NCBI GenBank assembly: GCA_973895155.1
Contig: OZ316899.1
Location: forward strand, 10,168,001 to 10,232,000
Direction of reading: 5' to 3'
Length of the DNA stretch: 64,000 nt
Source: Marsupella aquatica
Taxonomy: Eukaryota; Marchantiophyta
Part shown: positions 55,756-64,000 of the stretch, piece after piece
Layout: each line of letters opens with the position of its first letter
Position numbering within the stretch: the stretch's first letter is position 1
Translations under genes and position numbers: made by a program
The notes under the pieces: generated by a model
Seen by the model: only the letters and a program-made list of their open reading frames with translations
Databases searched by the model: none
Told to the model about the DNA's origin: nothing

Positions 55756-57201
55756 ATGAGACTGGAAAGGCTGGAGGCCGGGTTGGACCCGAATTTGAAG
55801 AAGCAGATTAATATGATCCAAGCACGACAATACCGGAAGCTCGACTTAGGAGAAGGAAGGGAACTGAACTTGGGGCGGGACCTAGCACCTAAGCTTGAGA
55901 AAGAGATCAGTGAATTACTAATTGAATTTCAGGATGTGTTCGCATGGAGTCACCAAGATCTGAAGGGAGTAGACCCAAAACTAGGAGAACACCGAATCGA
56001 TCTCATGTTAGGGGCCAAATCATTTCGACAACCGATCCAAAGGATGAACCCTAAGTATTCTCTGATGGTCAAGGCTGAAATTGATAAACTAGTGGAAGCC
56101 GGATTCATCACTCCAGTCCTGCATTCAGACTGGGTGTCTCCAATTGTGATAGTACCCAAGAAAGCTGGACCCGATGGTCAACCCAAGATCCGTGTTTGTC
56201 AGGATTACAGAAAGTTGAATGAGGCTACGTTGAAAGATCATTTTCCTTTACCCTTTACTGATATGGTGTTAGACATGGTAGCCAATCATGAACTATACTC
56301 ATTCATGGATGGATACTCTGGTTATAACCAAATCAGGATTAGGCAGGAGGTCCAAATCAAAACAGCCTTCATCACGGAATGGGGGATCTATGTCTTCAAT
56401 CGTATGCCGTTTGGACTCTGTAAAGCACCAGCTATGTTCCAACGATTAATGGTGAACATTTTCCACGACTACTTGAGAAAATTCATGGAAATCTTCATTG
56501 ATGACTTTGCAGTGTTTGGGAAGGCATCGAAACATGCTAAATACCTCAGGAAAACCTTCATGAGATGCAGAGAGGTAGGTCTCAAGTTACACCCCGATAA
56601 ATGTTTCTTTGGAGTAACAGAGGGTGTGCTACTAGGTCACAAGGTATCAAAGAAGGGCATTGAGATTGACAAAGGTAAGCTAGCAGTGTGGCTGGATATC
56701 ATGCAACCTAAGAACATAAAAGATGTGAGATCCTTCTTGGGGTGCATTGGTTATTATCGCCGGTTCATCAAGGATTTTGCCAAGCTAGCTTTACCATTAA
56801 CCAACATGCTCAAGGCAGGTGCGGACTTTGAACCCACACCCGAACGAGTAACAGCAGTAGTGGAATTGAAGCAGATGTTAGTAGAGGCCCCAGTCATGAT
56901 AGCACCAGACTGGAACAAGGATTTTCATGTCTTTGTAGATGTCTCAGGCTTTTGTATCGGCTCAGTACTAAGTCAGTTGGATGAGAAAGGAAGGGACCAT
57001 CCCATATACTTTGCAAGCCGCCAGCTTGCCGATGCCGAACGAAACTACTCCACCACAGAAAGAGAAGCATTAGGAGTCATTTATTCATGTAAAAAGTTTA
57101 GGCATTATTTGCTAGGGTACAAGGTAATCTTTCATACTGATCATGAAAGTTTGAAGTACCTAGTAAATAAGCCGGACCTTACAAGCAGGGTAGCAAGATG
57201 A
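55756..57201 (+). CDS. G1 reverse transcriptase and RNase H N-terminal part
   Basis: Open for 481 codons. RT: LLIEFQDVFAWSHQDLKG, PKYSLMVKAEIDKLV, SPIVIVPKKAGPDGQPK, RVCQDYRKLNEATLK, SFMDGYSGYNQI, MPFGLCKAPAMFQRL, catalytic FIDDFAVFGK, LHPDKCFFG, LGHKVSKKGIEID and SFLGCIGYYRRFIKDF. RNase H: VFVDVSGFCIGSVL, YSTTEREALGVIYSCKKF and FHTDHESLKYL. A TGA at 57199-57201 breaks it from the next frame at 57205, which continues in the same phase. RT copies the element RNA into DNA inside the particle; RNase H removes the RNA strand. Confidence 0.95.
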   Translation: MRLERLEAGLDPNLKKQINMIQARQYRKLDLGEGRELNLGRDLAPKLEKEISELLIEFQDVFAWSHQDLKGVDPKLGEHRIDLMLGAKSFRQPIQRMNPKYSLMVKAEIDKLVEAGFITPVLHSDWVSPIVIVPKKAGPDGQPKIRVCQDYRKLNEATLKDHFPLPFTDMVLDMVANHELYSFMDGYSGYNQIRIRQEVQIKTAFITEWGIYVFNRMPFGLCKAPAMFQRLMVNIFHDYLRKFMEIFIDDFAVFGKASKHAKYLRKTFMRCREVGLKLHPDKCFFGVTEGVLLGHKVSKKGIEIDKGKLAVWLDIMQPKNIKDVRSFLGCIGYYRRFIKDFAKLALPLTNMLKAGADFEPTPERVTAVVELKQMLVEAPVMIAPDWNKDFHVFVDVSGFCIGSVLSQLDEKGRDHPIYFASRQLADAERNYSTTEREALGVIYSCKKFRHYLLGYKVIFHTDHESLKYLVNKPDLTSRVAR

Positions 57202-57204
57202 ATT

Positions 57205-58660
57205 TTGCTATTACAGGAATTTGACTACGAGCTAAAAATCAAGCCGGGAAAGCAACACGCCAATGCTGACTTCTTTTCAAGGATCATAGGAGAACCTGCC
57301 ACGGATTGCATCGACAATCAATTTCCCGACGAGGAGCTATTCGTTGTGGAAATAGCTGATACATGGTACCCTGAGGTTTTACGATTTCTCAGCACTTCCA
57401 GATTACAGCCAGGGCTAAGCCGAGAGCAAGCCGCAGTCTTTCTGCGGAAGGTCAGACGGTATCAGTGCATTAAGGGCATACTACACAAGCATGGAATCAG
57501 TGGCACGATTCAAAGGTGTTTGGAGGAGGGAGAAGTAAAACGAGTCTTACGAGCTATGCATGGAGAGGAGGCCGGGGGGCATTTTACTCCAATAACCACT
57601 TCTAAAAAATATTAAATGTCGGTTACTGGTGGCCCACCTTGCACAAGGATGTCTATAAGTTTATCCAACAATGCAATCCTTGTCAGCGAGCAGGAGGACC
57701 AAGGGCGTCCACAAGACATCCACTGCACCCTATTCTACCTCTAGCACCATTTGAGAAGTGGGGTATTGATTACATCGGACCTCTGAAACCATTGACTCAC
57801 CCTCGAAAAAACAAATACATAATCTTGGCCATGGATTATGCAACTAAGTGGGTAGAGGCCAGGCCGACAACCAAGGATGATGCAATTACTACGGCTCGAT
57901 TCATGTATGAGCAGATCTTCACCAGGTATGGCGCACCCTTAGAATTAGTTAGTGATAGAGGAACCCATTTTCTAAATGATATAATTAGTCGTTTAAATGA
58001 GCAGTATTTAGTTAGACATAGGCCTACTACTCCCTACCACCCAAACGCAAACGGGTTGACAGAACGAGCCAATGGAATTATAGGAAAAATATTAAACAAA
58101 ACTGTAGCCCAGAACAAACTCGATTGGGATGATAAATTGTTTGCTGCTGTTTTTGCTGACAATTTAGCCTATAAATCCACTACCGGTCATACACCTTTTT
58201 TCCTAACCTTTGGGCAGGAAGCCCTGGTACCCATGCAACTTGAGATTCCTACATTTCAAGTTACAATTGAGGAGAGATCTTCAGAGGAGGAAAGCCTAAA
58301 GGAGCGAGAGTATAGGTTAGAAGCTTTAGAAGAGGCAAGAATGATTTCAACTGAGAGAGTAGAATATAGACAGAATACCATGAAGCAACAGTATGATAAG
58401 AAGTTGAAACCAGTTAGTATTCACACAGGAGATCTTGTATTACTTTATGATAGTAGGTATAATAGGTTTCCAGGTAAACTTTACACTCGCTGGTTAGGAC
58501 CCTTAGAGTAACCATGAAGTTCTTCAATGGCTCCGTGCAATTGGCCAACATTACTGGAGAGGTGTACCCAGTTTGCATCCATTACGACCGCCTCAAGAAA
58601 TACTATATGGACGAAGATGAAGTTGTTCGTGGGGACGCTTCACAATTAAGTGGGGAGCTA
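57205..58660 (+). pseudogene. G1 RNase H end and integrase
   Basis: Continues RNase H (EFDYELKIKPGKQHANADFFSR) and leads to the integrase zinc finger (H..H then CNPCQRAGG). A one-base loss in an A run near 57606 shifts the frame to 57639. The DDE core is intact: WGIDYIGPL, LELVSDRGTHFLND, TPYHPNANGLTERANG. Then come FFLTFGQEALVPMQLEIP, the basic TGDLVLLYDSR segment and a stop after RWLGPLE (58511). A further frame encodes the last HYDRLKKYYMDEDE part. No chromodomain is seen. The purine-rich AAGTGGGGAGCTA just before 58661 is the polypurine tract. Integrase inserts the DNA copy. Confidence 0.92.
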
Positions 58661-59036
58661 TGTGATGCCTAGCCAGGAATCACTAAGCCCGGTTTACATG
58701 GTAAGCAGGAGTGTACCCTAGAAACACCTTAGTATAGGACCAAAAACAAGGAAAATATAAACAATTAAGGGTGACTATGGAACCCAGGCCGAGGCCGGAA
58801 GTAAGGACGCCGGGGGAGAGAACACGATTAGGGTTAGGGTGCACTAAGCGTCGGCGGCTAGGGGTGACCAACGGGAGGAGGGACCAGAGGAGGAGAGGGG
58901 TAAGAACCACTCGCGAGGAATAGTGGCTCATTTGCAAGAACGAACTGGGCAAACGACTATGGGAGGCCAAATGCTGTCAGCTGCTTAGACAAGCACTCAG
59001 GGTGGGAACAGATACCAACGATCGATCAAGGAGGGT

Positions 59037-62000
59037 ATGAGCAACGTCAATCAAGCGGCACATTTTTGGGGATGCCTGTTCGAACGGGCAGGTGAGTATG
59101 TCAGGACTTACAAGGACGAAGAATCGGAGAGAGCAGCTCGAGAACGGCAGGAGCTCGCTCGACTCTGGGAACTGCAGAAGACGGCTTTCTTAGGAGGAGA
59201 ACTTATCAAGGCCGAGTTCTTGTGGACTCCTACTGCCAATCAGCTCGACGACCTTCTGTTTTGCGAAAACAAAATCGTCGGCATCCAGGAAGCCATCAAT
59301 CGCTGCAACGACCTACACTGGGAGTTGAAGGGTAACACAGAGGGGTGGACAAAGGCAATCTTGCTAGGAGAAACATCCACGGCAGCCGAGATGAAGAGGA
59401 AAGGAAACAACAACGACGAGGCCACCCCGGCAAAAAGAACGAGGTTGGCGGCACCTAGGAAGCCAACAGAGCAGCCGAGCAGGACAAGGGGAGAAGCCGA
59501 TGAGGAAGAGGTCGATCCCATCAATGCCATTCCAACAAACGATGACACCTGGAAAGGCTGGGCGGCGACCCTACCGGAGGAAGTGCAATTACACTTTGCA
59601 CGGGAGGAGGATGCATGCTTTACGACCATGCAGACCAAGAAGTACCAAGGCTTCATGGTCGGATCCGGCTTGGAAGCCTTCGTAAGATTACCCTCGCTGA
59701 AGCCGGAGGTGCCGGACTCAGACTTGTTAGAATTTGTGGGATCATGGGAACCCGAGACCAATTCCACGAGGGTGTATGGGAAGGATTTCTATCTCACTCC
59801 CCGGGTGATTGCTGAAGTATTTGGCTTGCCGATGGGTAATAAGACCAAGGTTGATACCAGGAAGACCTTACCTGACAAGGAGTTTCGGTCGTTTCCAGGA
59901 CCATCAACAAAGAATGGCTTCTTCCGGAACACCTGCACCAACTCGCACATCGAAGAGATGATTGATTTCTTGCGAGTGACCATGCACTGTAACTTGCCGA
60001 GGGCAGAGATCGGCAAGGCTCAGGTCTACCTGGCAGAAAGGCCAGACCCAAGCCGGGATTACAACGGGTACCTCCTCAACCAACTGAAGAAGATCTTGAA
60101 GGAGGAACAGCAGGTGTCAGCGTGGGAAGCGTGTCCCGGCTTGGCTATCACATGCCGCTGTTGTGCCGGTATGCCAGAAGTCAAATCTTTGCCCCAGTAC
60201 TTCCCCTATCGGCAAGGGCACCAGAGGAGGTCCCGGAGCAAAGGCCGGCACCAGAGAAGCCCAACCAGCCCGACAGTCCGACGATCGAGCAGGTGTTTAG
60301 GCCAAGGAAAGAAGACTTGCCGATGCAGCAACCAAGCATGCAAAATCTGCTGAAATTACTGGAGAAGGAAAAGAGAACGGTTCCGGCAACGGCAACGGCA
60401 CAGGACGCTGCCCCAGAAGTCGACCTAAGCCGACTCAGAAGGGAAGACCCCTTTACTGGAACAAAGGAGAGATTAAGGCCGGAACACAAGCCGGGAGTGC
60501 GAATGTACGTGGGAGCCTCAAGCCCCGAATCAGAGGGAGAGGAGCCGGGAGTCCAAGTAGTGGAGGAGGCAATGGAAGACTACAGCAATGATAACTCCGG
60601 CTATGGGTCGGATCATCATGTTCCAGGAGTAAGGACCTATGGCCGATTCATCCCCACACTTCCAAGAGTAGTTTGAGGGGACCCCGCCCAGCAGAGTAAC
60701 CCCGAGTCTCCCCCACCAGAGGTTTCTCCCCCGAGCTTTGACGGCATAAAGCAAACGGCACAAGAATTTCAGGAGCAACTTAGGGAGGAAGAGAGAGCAG
60801 CCCTGGCTAGGGAGAAGGATTTACCAGGAGGAGATTGGCCGGAGGACATCAAGCGGCTTGCCAAGAAAAGAAGCAACCCTCTTGCCACCGTAGAAGAAAT
60901 CCGCAAGACGGCTTGGGAGCAGAGGCCGCGGTGGTTGATGCCGATGACTTCTAGTTACTCCACCTATGCTAAGGATAGAGCCATGGAGTACGGGGAGATG
61001 TGTGGGGACCTGGCGCTCAGCATCTTTGGGGAGGAGTTGGAGCAGGGACCCTTTTTCCAGAGGGAGATGTTGGAAAAGCACCGATTAGAAGAAGCGGTGG
61101 CTTTGGAGAGAAGCAAGAAGGACGAGGTCATCTGGCGGCTTAGGGAGAAGGAAGCCGAGGTGTAAGACCTGGGGGCGGCCAAGAAAGCCCAAGATGAGTT
61201 GCGGATTAAGCGGCATGAGCTAAACATCATGCAGGGGCAGTTGGATACCGCTCAGTCTGACAATCAGATTATCAAAGATAAACTGACTCGGACCCAAGGA
61301 GAGTTGGCCGGCGCAGTCAAGGAGAGAGAGAAATGGAAGCGGGGAGCTAAGGGATGCAGAGGAAGCCCACTTAGCAACCAACAATCGGGCCATGGCGGAG
61401 AACCAGAGAAGGGAGAGGGCATTGAAAGGAGAGCTCGAAGATATCCGCGGAGCCCTTGAGCAGAAGGAAGCAGAGTTAGGGAAATCCTATCAAGGGATTA
61501 TTGCGCTGCAGAAGGAGCTTGCGTCCCTGACGGCCAGCTTCAAGGCCGACCTGCGTGAAAAGGACGACCAGCTCGACCAGACTTATGCCAAGATGAATAA
61601 GATGGAGTCTGTGGTCGTCGCAGAGCTCGACAGGGAGCTAAGAGCAACCCAGGAGGAGAGGGCTACCTTGAAAAGAGAATTGGAGGAAGCCAATAAGGAG
61701 CTGGAGGAGGCATGCAAGGACCTGGACGAGACCCAAGAGGAGTTGGAGGAAATCACGAGGAAGATGGAGAACCTACAGCGGCGGGCCGACAACCAAACGG
61801 AGCGGTTGAAGACACAAGCCGCAGTATTTAAATGCTTGGCTTCATCAGGTCCAACTCCAATTGGTGGAACCCAGTTACCAGGGGTAGTATTGGCCGAAGG
61901 ATAAGCCGTAACACTCACCCCGGTGTTGGAGGTAAGTGGCAAGGGGAAGGAACCGGCTGTCGAAATAGGGAAGAAGAAGAAGAGGAAACCTTCTAGGTCT

Positions 62001-62357
62001 GGGAGTTATACGGCTTCTCAAGCGATTGTGACCGAGAAGATAAACCCGGCACCAACCTCTGGCATCGGCACGGTAGTGGATCCACCAGTCCTAGGAAGTG
62101 AAGATGGCAAGGCCGAAGACGGGAGAACCAGTAATGCTACCGAGGTACCAGGTCCTCCATTAGAACATGCCGGGGAGGCCGTAGCCGTAGCAGAGGCCGT
62201 GACCAATGCTGAGGCCGAAGCCGAGGGTGGACCCAGTCAGGCCGATGAAGAGTTGACTTGGTCAGGGGCAGGTAATCTGTTAGAGGACGGACCAACGGCA
62301 GTGGCTACGGAGGAAGCATTGGGGGCGTCCATTGAGGACCAGCCACCGGTGTCGTGA
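59037..62357 (+). pseudogene. LTR-encoded protein, G1 3' LTR copy
   Basis: Start ATG 59037, end stop 62357 (IEDQPPVS). Open to about 60115, where one base is lost relative to the 5' LTR copy. The frame then continues at 60122-60676 (MGSVSRLGYHMPLLCRYA, SGYGSDHHVPGVR), a TGA near 60674, 60935-61165, a TAA near 61163, a one-base gain near 61343, then 61392-61904 (coiled coil) and 61923-62357 (Lys-rich and Ala/Glu-rich tail). Same architecture as the other copies. Comparing copies, stops fall at different places, so the ancestor was a single frame of about 1100 codons. Confidence 0.7.
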
Positions 62358-63268
62358 CGGTGTAAGGGCGCCGTCCCTTTTAGGGAGGGCGGACGTGGAG
62401 GTAGGAGGCGTGAGTGGGTAGGGCGGGCGCTGATCTCCAAGTTTAGACTTAGGATCAGGATCAGGAGACGGCCCTGACACTTAGATTAGTGGGATTTCGG
62501 ATCCACGGGTGTGGACGACACTTGTGCTCTTGCCTCGCTGTACTTAGGTAGATTACAGTTAGGTAGATTACAGTAGGTAGTTTAGGCTTACGCTGCAAGG
62601 AATCAAGCGAATCCACAACCAGGATAAGTACCTGGGCTACGGGGAGTTCAGGGCCTCTTCTTTAGCAAATTTTTAGTTGCACCAGCAGGGCTGGGATCAA
62701 GTAGTAAGAGAAGCTCTCGGTTAGTTATACAGTGACCCTTGTATATATTCATGTTTCCTCATACTTAAGAACTGAATAGAGTTGGCCTCACGGCTTAGTT
62801 TGCAGAGCTTGTGTATGAGATGTACTATTTGTATGGCAAGTGCATGGTATAACTCAGTCAGAAGGAGTCATTTTGCTATTTGTGTGTCGCATTAACTTGT
62901 GTGAAGAGTGCCCACATCAACTAATAGAGGAATAGAAGTAAGCAGGGGAGTGAGAGTTGGATGTGTCGAGCTGAGAGAGGTCTTAGCGGCTTAACCAAGC
63001 CAATTGGGGATCATTCCGGCGGCGGAATCCAAACATACCTAATGGAGGACCAGGAGAGGAATACAAGGGAGGGACTAGAATAGGCCGGCTAAGTATCTCA
63101 TGACCCGATGAAGGATCTGTCCAGTATATATGTGTAAAATGTTAATAATAGATTAGCAGCGTCCCATGCCGCTAAACCGCGGAAACGGCCTCGCCAAGGA
63201 CAAAACCTACGGGAATCGGCTTGACCAAGGGGGTTTCTTGGGTTTGGGGAGGTAGGGGAAGCACCACA
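62358..63268. other. Non-coding LTR tail of the G1 3' LTR
   Basis: About 900 bases without coding motif, conserved in all four complete LTR tails. Two near-identical GTAGATTACAGT units occur at about 62545-62575. Confidence 0.5.
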
Positions 63269-63273
63269 TGACC
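63269..63273. repeat. TSD of giant gypsy element, right copy (TGACC)
   Basis: Same five bases as at 34568-34572. Confidence 0.9.
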
Positions 63274-63528
63274 ATCCCGAACTGGATCCAAAACTGCAAC
63301 ACCTTTGAGCATTGACCAAATCCGGGGCCAGATGTGCAACTCCACAACATCATCAGGCAACCCTGGCATCAAGTTACTCACTGGAGGGTGACATCGTAGG
63401 GGATAACGAGGATTCCAAATGCGACCACGGTCTTGTTCCTTACTAGCCAGAAGCGTCCGCAATTCCAATCTAAGCTTTTGTTGTGTCCTATCAATCAAAA
63501 GCTCACGTTCGCCTGCGCCACGATCCAT
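63274..63528 (-). pseudogene. F-box-like protein, copy B, 5' part
   Basis: Minus strand, ATG at 63528 (MDRGAGERELLIDRTQQKL), then NPRYPLRCHPPVSNLMPGLP, DDVVELHIWPRIWSML and VLDPVRDG up to the target site. It joins without frame change to 34567-34165 on the other side of the retrotransposon. LMPGLPDDVVELHIWPRI aligns with LIPGLPDDL..HIWP of copy A and LLPGFPDDIMLSDVWPII at 3850, defining a small local F-box family. Confidence 0.75.
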
Positions 63529-63674
63529 AGTAAGTTTGTAACAAAAAAACATGCTTAATCTGAGAGCGGGCCGATGGTCTACCCTCCTAATGTGACCCTG
63601 TCCATAGCAAACCCTAAACACTAAACCGACAAGGACAACGAATACATAATATCGGCCACATAAAACGGTCATTT

Positions 63675-63701
63675 TTCCTAAACCCTAAACCCTAAACCCT
63701 A
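63675..63701. repeat. Telomere-like CCCTAAA run
   Basis: Three consecutive CCTAAAC units upstream of F-box copy B, plus a single CCTAAACCCTAGG in the downstream duplicate near 63898. Confidence 0.8.
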
Positions 63702-64000
63702 GGCCCAAAACAGGTGACCCTATTTGGCTGTTTGGTAAATGTTGGCGAGGGTCTCTGAAATACAATGTCGGCGAGGGTCTCCAAGATACAATGAGGAAGG
63801 AAACCTGTTCATGTCGGCGGAGGTCGCCCAGATCAGACAATACCGGCATTTGATACAAGTTTGCCGACCTCAAAGTCAAGATTGGTTGGTCATTTTTCCT
63901 AAACCCTAGGCCCAACACAGGTGACCCGATTCAGCTGTTTGGTAAATGTCGGCGAGGGTCTCCAAAATACAATGTCGGTGAGGGTCTCCAAAATACAATG
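63690..64000. repeat. 207-bp tandem duplication with TCGGCGAGGGTCTC units
   Basis: CCTAAACCCTAGGCCCAA.ACAGG begins near 63690 and recurs 207 bases later. Each unit ends in two copies of a 28-base block TGT(C/T)GGCGAGGGTCTC(C)...ATACAATG. The array runs off the window, so it may be part of a longer satellite. Confidence 0.8.

Larger units (their letters stand above)
34573..63268 (+). mobile_element. Giant Ty3/gypsy LTR retrotransposon G1 with two nested relatives
   Basis: LTRs begin TGTGATGCCTAG and end GCACCACA; a 5-bp TSD flanks the element. After removal of the solo LTR (36433-41082) and of G2 (42673-51283) with one TSD copy each, the 5' LTR totals 4608 bp (1860+1585+1163). The 3' LTR, 58661-63268, is also 4608 bp (1859+1586+1163 for the same segments). 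The interior is 52452-58660 (6209 bp), so the original element was about 15.4 kb. Gene order gag-PR-RT-RH-IN is Ty3/gypsy. The RT motif FIDDFAVFGK and the protease DGG resemble the non-chromovirus OTA (Athila/Tat-like) lineage, by inference. Confidence 0.92.
58661..63268 (+). repeat. G1 3' LTR (4608 bp, uninterrupted)
   Basis: TGTGATGCCTAG...GCACCACA. Same total length as the reconstructed 5' LTR, with a 1-base loss near 60118 and a 1-base gain near 61343 that compensate each other. Visible divergence between the two LTRs is a few percent where I compared them by eye (2 of the first 68 bases differ). Confidence 0.93.

Noticed and set aside
34573-63268. Interpretation as a tandem array of four similar retrotransposons
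   Set aside because: The TSDs (TGACC, GCCTC/T, AAGAT) and the equal reconstructed LTR lengths prove nesting rather than tandem copies.
63675-63701. Telomere at the right edge
   Set aside because: Short run followed by gene-flanking repeats, not an array.
1-64000. tRNA, rRNA genes and CRISPR arrays
   Set aside because: No cloverleaf with box A/B, no rRNA-like segment, and no regularly spaced identical repeats with unique spacers were seen; the repeats present are transposon subterminal motifs or tandem units.

Overview
This is nuclear DNA of a eukaryote, almost certainly a streptophyte or land plant. Coding stretches are broken by spliceosomal introns. Telomere-like CCCTAAA runs occur, CACTA (En/Spm), MULE, Ty1/copia and Ty3/gypsy elements are all present, and no bacterial gene organisation is visible. 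Seed-free plants (moss, lycophyte, fern) are a weak guess from the style of the F-box and MULE proteins; the species cannot be read from the sequence. I see no intact single-copy housekeeping gene. The window is a transposon nest, and nearly every coding region is damaged.

Left part (1-27524): three CACTA elements nested like Russian dolls. Element C2 (11194-20879) is complete, with about 30-bp TIRs and a 3-bp target duplication GAT. It sits inside an intron of the TNPA-like gene of element C1, whose right end is at 22407 and whose left end lies outside the window. C1 in turn appears to have landed in C3, whose right end is near 27524. C1 carries a tnp2/DUF4218/DUF4216 transposase and a TNPA-like gene. 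Upstream it holds fragments with an EDM2-like PHD array, a tandem BRCT and an F-box-like motif. C2 and C3 both carry homologous SET-domain coding regions, joined to a transposase-associated CxC..C motif. In C2 the SET exon lies just before tnp2. C3's tnp2 is cut off by C1. TNPA is divergent from SET-tnp2 in both C2 and C3.

Middle part (27525-34567): a decayed MULE-like transposase, palindromic TAGCG..CGCTA repeats, a minus-strand copia LTR fragment with a tRNA-iMet primer site, and two tandem F-box-like genes on the minus strand. The F-box genes are associated with repeats built on TCGGCGAGGGTCTC.

Right part (34568-63273): a giant Ty3/gypsy element (34573-63268) inserted in the second F-box gene with TSD TGACC. 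Removing it restores an uninterrupted F-box reading frame. Its LTRs are 4.6 kb each. Its 5' LTR was itself hit twice by relatives: a 4650-bp solo LTR (TSD GCCTC/GCCTT) and an 8611-bp internally deleted element (TSD AAGAT). Removing both gives a 5' LTR of 4608 bp, exactly the length of the 3' LTR. Every LTR copy contains the same long open frame (about 1100 codons: PMD-like domain, basic region, long coiled coil). The element therefore encodes a large non-gag/pol protein inside its LTRs. The interior holds gag (three CCHC knuckles), protease, RT-RNase H and integrase, all with stops or frameshifts.

The last 730 bases return to the 5' end of the interrupted F-box gene and its upstream repeats.
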